Shown here one piece after another: positions 42,791 through 56,270 of a DNA stretch of 64,000 nucleotides (its first letter is position 1; each line of letters begins with the position of its first letter). Below the pieces are notes generated by a model that made no database searches, had not been told where the DNA came from, and saw nothing but the letters and a program-made list of their open reading frames with translations. The stretch is from Haliotis asinina. Lineage: Eukaryota; Mollusca; Gastropoda; Lepetellida; Haliotidae. The stretch is taken from the NCBI RefSeq assembly GCF_037392515.1, contig NC_090295.1, forward strand, positions 14,403,001 through 14,467,000. Reading direction: 5' to 3'. Position numbers and translations under genes: made by a program.

Positions 42791-44294
42791 TTGACGACTG
42801 TCATGCCGAAGAGAGGATTTGATTGGTGATATGCGGAGAATATGAAGCAAATTCTCGTTTGTTGCACCTTTACTTTGTTGGAATATTGCTCAGTGTGGCG
42901 AATAACTCACAGACCATGTATACGAGGATGCTTTTATAAATGTGCAATATGTGGTGGCTGTCGCCACAGCGAGTAAACGAGTTTAGCACTCAACAATGTC
43001 TCCACCAATATGGCTATATGTATAATCGGATCATTTCCCTTTTCCATTGCTTTAATTAGCATTAATTTTAATTCACAAACTGATCCATGAAGATGCTTGA
43101 TTGATTCGACTGAAGGCAAGATGTCAACATGAAAGTAGTTGACCGTATATTATGGACAAAAGTCAGATCAATACCAATAAATGGATGGGAATACATTTAA
43201 CCCTTGTCCCACGACAACTTCTTTATAAGTCTCCCTTTGTCATACTTATATTAGCCGCAAACTATTTTCAGGAAAATATATTTCGACGCAAATGTGGTGA
43301 AAAATTTAAATATGTAACATACCAACCTTGTTGAAACAAGAAGAGGATTTTCGGCTATTTCAGTGTTTACAGCACAGAGTATGTACTCACGTGACTCTGT
43401 GAAATTTTCTGCGAGAAAGTCTAGACCGAGACCGCAGAGTGAAGTGAAATCATACATTAACTTTTGCGATAGGCTACTTTTTAATGACCACCCAAGGCAA
43501 AGTCACATCAGTTCGCCCTTTTTGCTCGAACCAATATTGCAAATGTCAGTGGGAGAGATGTTGTGGCTACTTTGCAGAACGAACTCTCGGTAAGCAAAGT
43601 AAAATTTGTGAGAGTAAAGAATAGCATTGCCTTCCCGTATAATAAAGTCGTGCTGGTGATACATCTTGCCAACAACGCAGTTGCACCCAAATCGAAAGTG
43701 AAAGCAAACTCCGGTAATGTCGTGTCGGGGTCACGTGCAGGAGTCATGGGACATTTTATCTGGGTGTGTTGCACTTGTTATTAGGTTTGAGAAAAGGCGA
43801 GCTGAATTCAACAAGATCAGTCGTTTGCTGTTGATGGTTATGTATAAAACAAGAAGCCGCATGATCAAAACACTCTCACGCTGTGCGGAGGTAAAAGTAT
43901 GGCTCAACACATACAAAATACCCGGATGTGGCAAGCGGCTACAGATTCGCCTCAATGATGTTATCAACGCTATTTTTGTAGGAAACACATGGTATTTTTG
44001 TGTGAAATAGGTGAATATATCTTTATCACACAAGGTTAGCAAAATCAAAACTTTAAATGATATTTAAGATACAAATTACGTTTTTGTCTTACATCGTGGA
44101 AAACCCCTAACACCGGAGTACAACACTGTTCACAATAAGAAAGGACGTATCTAAGTTTATACAACAATTCAGTAGAGACTGGGTTCCCAATCCCAACGCG
44201 CAATCAGGTCATTACAACAGGTGGAAGAGAATATGACATATGCCGGGCACGAATTCGAAGGACTGTGCTTCAAAATAGTTCAATCCTACGAGAG

Positions 44295-44538
44295 TGGGTG
44301 AGTTTAGTTTTACGCCACTCTCAGCAATATTCCAGCTATATGGCGGCTGGACCAGACAATCCAGTGATCAACAACATGTGCATCGATCTGCGCAGTTGGG
44401 AACCGATGACACCTGTCAACCAAGTCAGCGAGCCTGACCACCCGATCCCGTTAGTCGCCTCTTACGACAAGCATAGTCGCCTTTTATGGCAAGCATGGGT
44501 TGCTGAAGGCCTGTTCTACCCCGGGACCTTCACGGGTC
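44295..44538 (-). mobile_element. SINE (non-tRNA head) (unit B)
   Basis: Counterpart of 32246-32489 with the same TCCTACGAGAG duplication (44284-44294 and 44539-44549). Confidence 0.9.
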
Positions 44539-44611
44539 TCCTACGAGAGCACAATGCTGCATCTTTTGTTGCATAGATTATTATTATCATTATTGCAAAC
44601 ATTTCTCATGC

Positions 44612-44810
44612 CCATGAAAATCCAGGTTAGCATGGGTATTCAGTGGCTAAAGGGATCGGATGGTCAGGCTCGTTGACTTGGTTGACACACGTCATCGTAT
44701 CCCAATATTGTGTAGATCGGTGCTACCGCTATTGATCACTGGACTGTCTGGTCCAAACTCTATTATATGCTCACAACCGCCATATATCTGGAATATTGGG
44801 GAGTTAAACA
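44612..44810 (+). mobile_element. SINE (non-tRNA head), old (unit B)
   Basis: Same insertion as 32576, with more of the tail kept (TATCTGGAATATTGGGGAGT, TTAAACAACAAAC). Confidence 0.72.
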
Positions 44811-45456
44811 ACAAACATACAAGACATGCACGTAAGTGCACGTGTTATGACGGGACATATATATAGCTGTATAGGAACACTTGTAGATGTTACTCATTTT
44901 TAAGTTTAGTGTTATGTCTTATCAAATCTGGCAAACAAGACATGCATGCAAATGCACGAGTATGATGGGACATAGCTGTATTAGGACACTTGTTAATGTT
45001 ACTCATTTTTAAGTTTAGAGTTATATTTTCCCAAATACGCCCCATTTAATGCAATCACCCTTTTCTATGCCCAGAAATAATCACACGTTGGTGCACACAA
45101 AGACTGAATAACACGTGGGTATTATATTTTAAGCAGGACATGTACTATACTGGGCTAATATCACTGTGGTAGAAATATCATCCAGCACTGTAAAGACACA
45201 CAAACCTGACTGCTGCTAATCAAGTCGGGCTTTCAGTCACCTTCAGTGTTTATTCTCAAGAATGTTTGTGATATTTGCAAGTTGTCATATCCTATGAATT
45301 AGATAAAAAAATTATGTGCATACATACCAGGTAAACTTTTACGTAAAAGAGAAAGAATTGTTAAGTTTTGTCTACAGTTTTCTTCCTTGGAGGTGCTATC
45401 TGCTTTTGCGTCTTCTCTTTTCAAATGTAATTTGATAAAACTAAATGACATCACAT

Positions 45457-45965
45457 GTTCTTGGCAAACGTGTACCGACACAGACATTGACCTAGATATG
45501 CAACACATGTCGTATGTAATATTCTTGTAAATTTAGCACTGTAAGAGGTACAATTCTACGGACACATTTTATTTCCTTAAAGACGTCACTAGTTCTGAAT
45601 ATAACATTTGCAATTTACATCTCTAAGCTGACAAGCTGACTATTAATGTGCAAATTATCATTGTTTGTGTTTGGCAAACATGTACCGACGCAGGTACTGA
45701 CTTAGATATGAAACACATTTCACATGTAGTATTCTTGTAGATTTAGCACTGTAAGAGGTACAATTCCATAAACTCATTTTATTTTCTTAAAGATGAACTG
45801 CAATTTACATGTCTAAGCTGACAAGCCGACAATTAATGTGTAAATTATCAATGTTTATGTTTTGGTAAACATGTACCGACATAGACATTGACTCAGATGT
45901 GAAACACATTTCACATGTATTATTCTTGTACATTTAGCACTGTAAGATGTACAATTCTATTTTTG
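45457..45965. repeat. ~200-bp tandem repeat, ~3 copies (unit C start)
   Basis: The TGTACCGAC and TTTAGCACTGTAAGA pairs recur three times. The B/C junction falls within the first copy. Confidence 0.82.
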
Positions 45966-46898
45966 TTGCACATTGACAAGGTATAAATCGAGATCATATA
46001 TTGTCTGTGTATCTTGAGTTTTATAATAGTCATGAATGTGTATATTGCACTGTTATACTTCTGATAAAGCACATACTATACTGAGGTAGCACCTACATGT
46101 GAAGCCTAAATTTACCTTCCAAGTATATTCCTTTGCCTATAGCTTAAGGAGGCTAGTTTAGATATGAAATATACCTAAGGTTTTGACAGTTATTTTAGTC
46201 TGCTTAGGAGAGTTTGTAATGTTGGGTGTTCGTGTTCGGCGATCTCTGGAGTACCATTCTGTGTTGTCGTTAGCGTGTGCAGTGCAGTAGCATGTGTTCT
46301 GGTGTGTCTGTTTCGTTGCAGCGTGTGCATTTATCTATTCGTTGGTTACATTTCATGTCGATGGGAATTCAATTTGTGTGACCTGGTGGTAGTTTGCATA
46401 TAAATGAGAACTTGTATATGATTAGATACCAGTGGATTGATAAAGAACATTAAGGGATAGACATAGAACATCAATGGATAGTTAAAGAACATCAGTGGAC
46501 AGATAAAGAACATCAATGGATAGATAAAGAAACAACATCATTGCATTGATGTGGTGGCAGACATAGCTATGGGGATCAGAGCTCCAGATAAGCTTTTGTC
46601 CACGTGGGTATGATACACATACATATGAACCTAAGTGGATATTTCTATTTTCAAGTGGGTATCTATACTCTTAGATGTATTTTAAAGTTTGAGGATTCAT
46701 TTCAAACAAATATAACACGTGCCACATTTCTCATTCATTTATTATATAAGACAAAATCCTCCCAATAATGCTAAATAATGGCTAATCTAGTGCAGCTTTA
46801 TCCACTTGTGTTGTAAGAAATAATATATAACAGCATCCATTTTGGCGATACCAATATGGATATTAGATGATATAACAGCCATGACTTAACTATTACAT

Positions 46899-47138
46899 TC
46901 ATTTGTAATTTTCAAAAGACTTGTTCCCATCGTGTTGTTTCACTTCCATGTCGCGAATAGGTAATGATACAAGTTCATTTAAAATATCATCGCTAATTGA
47001 TTCTGATTGTGAATCACAGTACTTGCCTATTAATTCATCCACCAGTCCACTGATGAAGTAGTTTTCTGGTTGTAAAGCGTAAAAACTAGATATCTTCCTT
47101 TGAGCGTGTAGAAGCTTTCTGCCATACTTTCTCACCAT
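46899..47138 (-). CDS. Conserved small ORF, unknown (unit C)
   Basis: The protein matches 38922-39155, extended by two residues (NYK) because one base removes the stop used in B. The position relative to the BTB gene is the same. Confidence 0.4.
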   Translation of the reverse strand: MVRKYGRKLLHAQRKISSFYALQPENYFISGLVDELIGKYCDSQSESISDDILNELVSLPIRDMEVKQHDGNKSFENYK

Positions 47139-47606
47139 AATAGATTTGTTTAGACAGAAAACAGTTATTTGAGTTGGTCCCTATTATTTTATAGATGGGC
47201 CAATATGTGAGGAGGTTAACATACCACGATTGATATTCTATATCTGTTGCTCATTTCATTTGCGTTAGAAATAATCAAGCTCTTTTATCGCGAATATTTA
47301 GAGATGGATAAACGTTTATAGGTTTGAATTGATACGATCACACAACATGATTTTGATGCATTGTTATCTTGATATAGCGTAAACGTCAGTATTTCGTATT
47401 TTTGCATTCTCTGGCATTTACTTTTCTTGAGTATTTCACCTTTTCTATAGCGTATTTTACGCAAATACGCAGCTTAACTGGAGCTCTGGGTTGTGACCAG
47501 TTATAGGATATATAACTGTATACAATAATTTATGAAAGTCATCCTGGTTCATTGACATGTAAATGTACAATGTGGTGGAGATGAAGACTATGAATGGAGA
47601 GTAACG

Positions 47607-48276
47607 TCATTTAAGTGAATATCCCATGTATGGATTGTACTCGGCTTTTTTGGCTGTTTTTTGGCGTGGCAATCTGCCTATGAGCCCCCTTGAATGCGGA
47701 CGATGGGCCGTTCGCTGTTTACCATTAAACTTCATTGTACCTACTGCTGTGCCTGATATAGCCTGGAAAAGTGTCACCTTTTCAGCATCTGTCAGTATCT
47801 TTCGAGTAGAAACCTTTGAGGAATAATACGAGATGTCAAGCAGACTGAACCGAATTTGGAAGAGCAGTTCACCAAGAATTTTCCTCAAATTCGAATCGTT
47901 TACAGGCTCGTTTTGACGTTTACATTCCGCCTCTGCCCAGCGAAGCATTGCCTCGATGACGTAGCGTTCCTCACAAGCCAAAGAGTCGGAGGAAATGACG
48001 TCAAGAACACATGTGCGCGAGAGCTGAATGAATCCAGTTGTTCGCAACACGTCCGTCCCATGTTGGTGAATGAAAGAGAGACAACTCTGGTACAACTGTG
48101 GCTCGTCAAAGAAATGAGCTTGTTCGAACAAGGAACACACGTTGTCGACAGACATCATATTCTTGACGAGGTCCAAGCACTTGGTCAACAGAGACTGGAC
48201 GTTGTACTTCTTGGAACAGTAAAGGACAGAGAGCACGTTGTCCGAATTAATGAGGACTTCATCGCAGTACAGGTAG
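47607..48276 (-). CDS. BTB-BACK gene, BACK exon (unit C)
   Basis: Intact frame, same junction and domain as units A and B. It carries NEPVNDSN where the others have NEPVHDSN, and ends AEYNPYMGYSLK. The intron next to it carries an A-type tract. Confidence 0.85.
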
Positions 48277-48412
48277 CTGAAACAAACAAAAGAAGCGTGT
48301 CGGATCCAGGGTTTTTCAGAACAGTGTGTGTTAATTCCAAATACTAGGGAGAAGTGCTCCTCGGGTAGTGTTTGCCCTCAACCCTGAAAAGCTGGTGGCC
48401 CTAAAGACCCAC

Positions 48413-48516
48413 AGCCTAGATTTTCGAAGCTAGTGCTTAGTGCTTAGAAAGTTGTAAGTACTCTACATTAACATGAACTTACGACCATCTAAGCGTTATG
48501 AGAGCGTAGACAGGTT
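48413..48516. mobile_element. Palindromic MITE, right end lost (unit C)
   Basis: Over this stretch C has the same AGCTAGTGCTTAGTGCTTAG and TATGAGAGCGTAGACAGG as unit A, unlike B and D. Confidence 0.68.
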
Positions 48517-48768
48517 GTGAATCCTGATCAGAATGTGTAGGCAGGTGCGTAACTACCAATATAAAAACACCGGGTTTACATATGATCATGGATAAAAAGA
48601 TTGGGCATGCCCTCAGTACTATCTAAAAATAGAACTTTGCAATCTTTCGGGCTTTCAAGAAAGAAGTGGCTGGCAATACGTCTTGCACGCCCTAAGTAAT
48701 TCCCAGTATACGAAAATGTGACTACTAACAAACTTAGGTAAAGAGTGTAATTCAACCCTAATCACTGA

Positions 48769-48936
48769 CTAGTTTTCATCTGCAGAAAAACCAACATCCA
48801 CGTCAAGATCTAAGTCTTCTGAAAAGTCTGAATCCGGATGCTCAGGGTTTTCAGTTATTGTTGATGAAAATGCTGTCGGCTCCTGATCCTTCTCTAGATC
48901 CACCCGTGATGTGTCACATACTATTTTCAAAAATGG
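48769..48936 (-). other. Acidic ORF in BTB intron (unit C)
   Basis: This is the counterpart of 40798-40966, with FSEDLDLDVDVGFSADEN. The frame is open to the same stop. Confidence 0.3.
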
Positions 48937-49120
48937 TCAGAGTTTCTGATTTCGTGTATTCCCAAAGCGAGAACAAGTAAGGCATGGATTCAAACACTAG
49001 TTTGCGTTTAACAAACTTTCTTCATAACGACTTTTTCAAAATTGTTCTACGCTCCCTTTCAGAAAAATATACCAGTCTCGTCTGAAAATGTAAGCGACAA
49101 AGAAATGATAACGGCCATAC

Positions 49121-49373
49121 CGTAAGAATATCTTGAAAGGTTCAATCTCTATATCAGGAACATCGACGTCATTACTTTGTGGAATCGACCCATTGAACAT
49201 GGTGAAAAAGACGTCACTCCTGGCACCCAGCACATACTTGTGGGCACCTACGGGAGACCTCGACTGCTCGACCTTGAACTTGACGTCACACGCAAGCTGT
49301 TGATCAAACATCCGTCTGTTACTTCCAATGACGGTGTCTTCGGGGTTGTCAACGGGAGCCGAAGTTGCAGGAA
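49121..49373 (-). CDS. BTB-BACK gene, BTB exon (unit C)
   Basis: The 253-bp exon has MFDQQLACDVKFKVEQSRSP, so the family's Gly after KV is Glu here, and SNDVDVPDIEIEPFKIFLR. Donor and acceptor-like sites are kept. Paired with the BACK exon at 47607-48276. Confidence 0.85.
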
Positions 49374-49508
49374 CTGTGGAGTTGAAAATACTCGGAAGAT
49401 GTTTATTCTTATATGTATTAATATAAAGGCTTGAGCAAACTAGGAGGTAATGAATTAAAATCAGCAGAAGTGTGCGGGTATGCTGAACTTTATCTTCATA
49501 ATCCGCTT

Positions 49509-49671
49509 CGAGTGAGTTTCGTTTTACGCCGCTTTTAGTACTATTCCAATAACATTACGACAGGGGACACCAAAATTGGCTTCACACAATGTACACATGT
49601 GAGGAATCGATCCCAGGTCTTAGGCGCGACGAGTGAACACGTTACCCACTTGGCTACCCCATCGCCCCTGG
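49509..49671 (-). mobile_element. tRNA-derived SINE (unit C)
   Basis: Counterpart of 41539-41699 with the same head, body and tail. Confidence 0.8.
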
Positions 49672-50581
49672 TTAAAGTATGGAGCGTGGATGTTAAGAAC
49701 GGGTGCGGGATATCATCTGATTTCGACTTTATCTCTACACTTGACCTAGAAGGCCAGACGTTTGTACAAAAAATGAGGGTAGTGCAATTGCGAGGATCAG
49801 CGTTCAAATGTGACAAGCAGGTAGACAAATTGAATACTATGGGCAGGGAGGTGAAAGACTGACCTACAAGTTCAACACATTTCTGGGGTGAAAAACGTAA
49901 GGTTTGATTAAACCGCACGTTAAAGAAGTCGGGCTGTGCAGTTTTCGATCAGGCTTCCAGAATCACGAGTGTCACCCCTTGTGTATTTTATGTAGTGAGT
50001 GTTATAAATCCATTTCTTCACCGATTTCGTTCAAATTTGAAATATATGTAAATTATAGCACCTAAAACATTATACGATTGCAAAAAATTAGATTTATATT
50101 TTTTAAAATTATTGTCCAAACAGAGATTCGAACCCCTGTGGCCAAGTGCAACATCACCTAATTTTGACACTATCTCTACACTTAACCTAGGAGTAATTGT
50201 GCCCGCCGTAATCACCAAAATTAGTCAAGGCACGATATGCATCTGGGAAACACAATTAACATTCCCCTATCAATGCTATAGTCTGTTTATTTACCTCCTG
50301 TTGACTTCCACTGAAGATGACACAAGAATGAAGAAAGCTCTTTGATGGGAGAAGTCGTGTTCAAGATGTACGAGGTAGGGGTCGTAATCATTCGTCACCA
50401 CTCGCCCGTTTCGGTAACCTCGCTATTCGGCTTGTCCCGGAAAAAACACGCGTTGGTCACGAGTGGGTCGTAATGTTTCTATCGATTGTTTCTCAAGGAT
50501 AATCAAAATTAATGTAATGCAGGAAACACAACCGGCATTTTTTGTTGGATTGTAGACTGACATGATGCGAATATTGAAAGT

Positions 50582-51664
50582 TCGAGGATAGATTTGAATT
50601 ATGAGAGTTTATTTAGGAATACGTGTTTATGCAGAGAGTCCAATGTTAGCACAAGAATTGTCATGTCAACAGTTGCGCAGTTTCCAAGGTAGGTCACTCC
50701 ATGGTAGCCATGTTTGATAATTGGAGTCGATGACCATATGAAAGTAAATCGATGAGTAACAAGTTCGAGGATAGATTTGAATTATGAGAGTTTATTTAGG
50801 AATACGTGTTTATGCAGAAAGTCCAATGTTAGCACAAGAATTGTCATGTCAACAGTTGCGCAGTTTCCAAGGTAGGTCACTCCATGGTAGCCATGTTTGA
50901 TAATTGGAGTCGATGACCATATGAAAGTAAATCGATGAGTAACAAGTTCGAGGATAGATTTGAATTATGAGAGTTTATTTAGGAATACGTGTTTATGCAG
51001 AAAGTCCAATGTTAGCACAAGAATTGTCATGTCAACAGTTGCGCAGTTTCCAAGGTAGGTCACTCCATGGTAGCCATGTTTGATAATTGGAGTCGATGAC
51101 CATATGAAAGTAAATCGATGAGTAACAAGTTCGAGGATAGATTTGAATTATGAGAGTTTATTTAGGAATACGTGTTTATGCAGAAAGTCCAATGTTAGCA
51201 CAAGAATTGTCATGTCAACAGTTGCGCAGTTTCCAAGGTAGGTCACTCCATGGTAGCCATGTTTGATAATTGGAGTCGATGACCATATGAAAGTAAATCG
51301 ATGAGTAACAAGTTCGAGGATAGATTTGAATTATGAGAGTTTATTTGGCAATACATGTTTATGCACAAAAGCTCAATTTTAGCACAAGAATTGGCATGTC
51401 AACAGTTGCGCAGTTTCAAAGGTAGGTCACTCCATGGTAGCCATGTTTGATAATTGGAGTCGATGACCATGTGAAAGTAAATCGATGAGTAACAAGTTCG
51501 AGGATAGATTTGAATTATGAGAGTTTATTTAGGAATACATGTTTATGCAGAAAGTCCAATGTTAGCACAAGAATTGTCATGTCAACAGTTGCGCAGTTTC
51601 CAAGGTAGGTCACTCCATGGTAGCCATGTTTGATAATTGGAGTCGATGACCATATGAAAGTAAA
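50582..51664. repeat. 183-bp tandem array, 6 copies (unit C)
   Basis: Starts are 50582, 50765, 50948, 51131, 51314 and 51498. The first four are near-identical with AATACGTGTTTATGC; the fifth is distinct (TTTGGCAATACATG, GCACAAAAGC). Confidence 0.96.
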
Positions 51665-53167
51665 TTGACGACTGTCATGCCGAAGAGAGGATTTGATTGG
51701 TGACATGGGGAGAATATGAAGCAAATTCTCGTTTGTTGCACCTTTACTTTGTTGGAATATTGCTCAGTGTGGCGAATAACTCACAGACCATGTATACGAG
51801 GATGCTTTTATAAATGTGCAATATGTGGTGGCTGTCGCCACAGCGAGTAAACGAGTTTAGCACTCAACAATGTCTCCACCAATATGGCTATATGTATAAT
51901 CGTATCATTTCCCTTTTCCATTGCTTTAATTAGCATTAATTTTAATTCACAAACTGATCCATGAAGATGCTTCATTGATTCGACTGAAGGCAAGATGTCA
52001 ACATGAAAGTAGTTGACCGTATATTATGGACAAAAGTCAGATCAATACCAATAAATGGATGGGAATACATTTAACCCTTGTCCCACGACAACTTCTTTAT
52101 AAGTCTCCCTTTGTCATACTTATATTAGCCGCAAACTATTTTCAGGAAAATATATTTCGACGCAAATGTGGTGAAAAATTTACATATGTAACATACCAAC
52201 CTTGTTGAAACAAGAAGAGGATTTTCGGCTATTTCAGTGTTTACAGCACAGAGTATGTACTCACGTGACTCTGTGAAATTTTCTGCGAGAAAGTCTAGAC
52301 CGAGACCGCAGAGTGAAGTGAAATCATACATTAACTTTTGCGATAGGCTACTTTTTAATGACCACCCAAGGCAAAGTCACATCAGTTCGCCCTTTTTGCT
52401 CGAACCAATATTGCAAATGTCAGTGGGAGAGATGTTGTGGCTACTTTGCAGAACGAACCCTCGGTAAGCAAAGTAAAATTTGTGAGAGTAAAGAATAGCA
52501 TTGCCTTCCCGTATAATAAAGTCGTGCTGGTGATACATCTTGCCAACAACGCAGTTGCACCCAAATCGAAAGTGAAAGCAAACTCCGGTAATGTCGTGTC
52601 GGGGTCACGTGCAGGAGTCATGGGACATTTTATCTGGGTGTGTTGCACTTGTTATTAGGTTTGGGAAAAGGCGAGCTGAATTCAACAAGATCAGTCGTTT
52701 GCTGTTGATGGTTATGTATAAAACAAGAAGCCGCATGATCAAAACACTCTCACGCTGTGCGGAGGTAAAAGTATGGCTCAACACATACAAAATACCCGGA
52801 TGTGGCAAGCGGCTACAGATTCGCCTCAATGATGTTATCAACGCTATTTTTGTAGGAAACACATGGTATTTTGTGTGAAATAGGTGAATATATCTTTATC
52901 ACTCAAGGTTAGCAAAATCAAAACTTTAAATGATATTTAAGATACAAATTACGTTTTTGTCTTACATCGTGGAAAACCCCTAACACCGGGGTACAACACT
53001 GTTCACAATAAGAAAGGACGTATCTAAGTTTATACGACAATTCAGTAGAGACTGGGTTCCCAATCCCAACGCGCAATCAGGTCATTACAACAGGTGGAAG
53101 AGAATATGACATATGCCGGGCACGAATTCGAAGGACTGTGCTTCAAAATAGTTCAATCCTACGAGAG

Positions 53168-53411
53168 TGGGTGAGTTTAGTTTTACGCCACTCTCAGCAA
53201 TATTCCAGCTATATGGCGGCTGGACCAGACAATCCAGTGATCAACAACATGTGCATCGATCTGCGCAGTTGGGAACCGATGACACCTGTCAACCAAGTCA
53301 GCGAGCCTGACCACCCGATCCCGTTAGTCGCCTCTTACGACAAGCATAGTCGCCTTTTATGGCAAGCATGGGTTGCTGAAGGCCTGTTCTACCCCGGGAC
53401 CTTCACGGGTC
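53168..53411 (-). mobile_element. SINE (non-tRNA head) (unit C)
   Basis: Counterpart of 32246-32489 with duplications at 53157-53167 and 53412-53422. Confidence 0.9.
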
Positions 53412-53483
53412 TCCTACGAGAGCACAATGCTGCATCTTTTGTTGCATAGATTATTATTATCATTATTGCAAACATTTCTCATG

Positions 53484-53683
53484 CCCATGAAAATCCAGGT
53501 TAGCATGGGTATTCAGTGGCTAAAGGGATCGGGTGGTCAGGCTCGTTGACTTGGTTGACACACGTCATCGTATCCCAATATTGTGTAGATCGGTGCTACC
53601 GCTATTGATCACTGGACTGTCTGGTCCAAACTCTATTATATGCTCACAACCGCCATATATCTGGAATATTGGGGAGTTAAACA
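53484..53683 (+). mobile_element. SINE (non-tRNA head), old (unit C)
   Basis: Counterpart of 44612-44810, essentially identical. Confidence 0.72.
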
Positions 53684-54414
53684 ACAAACATACAAGACAT
53701 GCACGTAAGTGCACGTGTTATGACGGGACATATATATAGCTGTATAGGAACACTTGTAGATGTTACTCATTTTTAAGTTTAGTGTTATGTCTTATCAAAT
53801 CTGGCAAACAAGACATGCATGCAAATGCACGAGTATGATGGGACATAGCTGTATTAGGACACTTGTTAATGTTACTCATTTTTAAGTTTAGAGTTATATT
53901 TTCCCAAATACGCCCCATTTAATGCAATCACCCTTTTCTATGCCCAGAAATAATCACACGTTGGTGCACACAAAGACTGAACAACACGTGGGTATTATAT
54001 TTTAAGCAGGACATGTACTATACTGGGCTAATATCACTGTGGTAGAAATATCATCCAGCACTGTAAAGACACACAAACCTGACTGCTGCTAATCAAGTCG
54101 GGCTTTCAGTCATCATCAGTGTTTATTCTCAAGAATGTTTGTGATATTTGCAAGTTGTCATATCCTATGAATTAGATAAAAAAATTATGTGCATACATAC
54201 CAGGTAAACTTTTACGTAAAAGAGAAAGAATTGTTAAGTTTTGTCTACAGTTTTCTTCCTTGGAGGTGCTATCTGCTTTTGCGTCTTCTCTTTTCAAATG
54301 TAATTTGATAAAACTAAATGACATCACACTAACATTACCCTCGACATAGAGTAAATGTTGGGTCAGTTCATCTGGGATAAAACGTCCTGGTGATGTGAAA
54401 ACTCAGACAATATG

Positions 54415-54585
54415 CGTGAGTGAGTGAGTGAGTGACTGTTGAAGCGTGACGCCGCCTGCAGCAATGTTCCAGCAATATCAGGAGACACCAGCAATGGCCT
54501 TCAAGTATTTTGTCAACGTGGGGAACCGAACCCGGATCTTCTATGTGGCCCAATACCGCTAAAACTGCAAGGCTACCTCACTGTG
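54415..54585 (-). mobile_element. tRNA-derived SINE (unit C)
   Basis: Counterpart of 33330-33502. Confidence 0.78.
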
Positions 54586-54822
54586 CAAGAGTAAGCAAGA
54601 TCAACTTGGGCCAGTTTGTGACTTGCCTACAGGCGAAACTGGATCGGGGAATTTGCTACCAATAAGTTTGAACAATACATTTTCCACAAACAAGTAAGGA
54701 GAAAGGAACATATATATACTGTACGGCAATGTACAAAGAATAATAATAAGCCTAATTTTACTTCGACTGCAATGTTGTTAATAAATCCCTAATATAAACA
54801 CTATCATTGAAACGATTATAAT

Positions 54823-55330
54823 GTTCTTGGCAAACGTGTACCGACACAGACATTGACCTAGATATGCAACACATGTCATATGTAATATTCTTGTAAATTT
54901 AGCACTGTAAGAGGTACAATTCTACGGACACATTTTATTTCCTTAAAGACGTCACTAGTTCTGAATATAACATTTGCAGTTTACATCTCTAAGCTGACAA
55001 GCTGACTATTAATGTGCAAATTATCATTGTTTGTGTTTGGCAAACATGTACCGACGCAGGTACTGACCTAGATATGAAGCACATTTCACATGTAGTATTC
55101 TTGTAGATTTAGCACTGTAAGAGGTACAATTCCATAAACTCATTTTATTTTCTTAAAGATGAACTGCAATTTACATGTCTAAGCTGACAAGCCGACAATT
55201 AATGTGTAAATTATCAATGTTTATGTTTTGGTAAACATGTACCGACATAGACACTGACTCAGATGTGAAACACATTTCACATGTATTATTCTTGTACATT
55301 TAGCACTGTAAGATGTACAATTCTATTTTT
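54823..55330. repeat. ~200-bp tandem repeat, ~3 copies (unit D start)
   Basis: This is almost identical to 45457-45965 and is joined on the left to the end of unit C. Confidence 0.82.
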
Positions 55331-56270
55331 GTTGCACATTAACAAGGTATAAATCGAGATCATATATTGTCTGTGTATCTTGAGTTTTATAATAGTCATG
55401 AATGTGTATATTGCACTGTTATACTTCTGATAAAGCACATACTATACTGAGGTAGCACCTACATGTGAAGCCTAAATTTACCTTCCAAGTATATTCCTTT
55501 GCCTATAGCTTAAGGAGGCTAGTTTAGATATGAAATATACCTAAGGTTTTGACAGTTATTTTAGTCTGCTTAGGAGAGTTTGTAATGTTGGGTGTTCGTG
55601 TTCGGCGATCTCTGGAGTACCATTCTGTGTTGTCGTTAGCGTGTGCAGTGCAGTAGCATGTGTTCTGGTGTGTCTGTTTCGTTGCAGCGTGTGCATTTAT
55701 CTATTCGTTGGTTACATTTCATGTCGATGGGAATTCAATTTGTGTGACCTGGTGGTAGTTTGCATATAAATGAGAAGTTGTATATGATTAGATACCAGTG
55801 GATTGATAAAGAACATTAAGGGATAGACATAGAGCATCAATGGATAGTTAAAGAACATCAGTGGACAGATAAAGAACATCAATGGATAGATAAAGAAACA
55901 ACATCATTGCATTGATGTGGTGGCAGACATAGCTATGGGGATCAGAGCTCCAGATAAGCTTTTGTCCACGTGGGTATGATACACATACATATGAACCTAA
56001 GTGGATATTTCTATTTTCAAGTGGGTATCTATACTCTTAGATGTATTTTAAAGTTTGAGGATTCATTTCAAACAAATATAACACGTGCCACATTTCTCAT
56101 TCATTTATTATATAAGACAAAATCCTCCCAATAATGCTAAATAATGGCTAATCTAGTGCAGCTTTATCCACTTGTGTTGTAAGAAATAATATATAACAGC
56201 ATCCATTTTGGCGATACCAATATGGATATTAGATGATATAACATCCATGACTTAACTATTACATTCATTT

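Larger units (their letters stand above)
36697..45456. repeat. Large tandem unit B
   Basis: It starts with the phosphatase exon fragment, carries a 616-bp transposon and lacks about 0.9 kb that A has (22760-23655). It ends at GACATCACA, where unit C begins, so it is missing the last ~0.5 kb present in A, C and D. Confidence 0.9.
45457..54822. repeat. Large tandem unit C (9366 bp)
   Basis: It begins GTTCTTGGCAAACGTGTACC and ends GAAACGATTATAAT, directly joined to the same start in unit D. It is nearly identical to D outside the 183-bp array, whose length accounts for almost all of the size difference. Confidence 0.95.
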
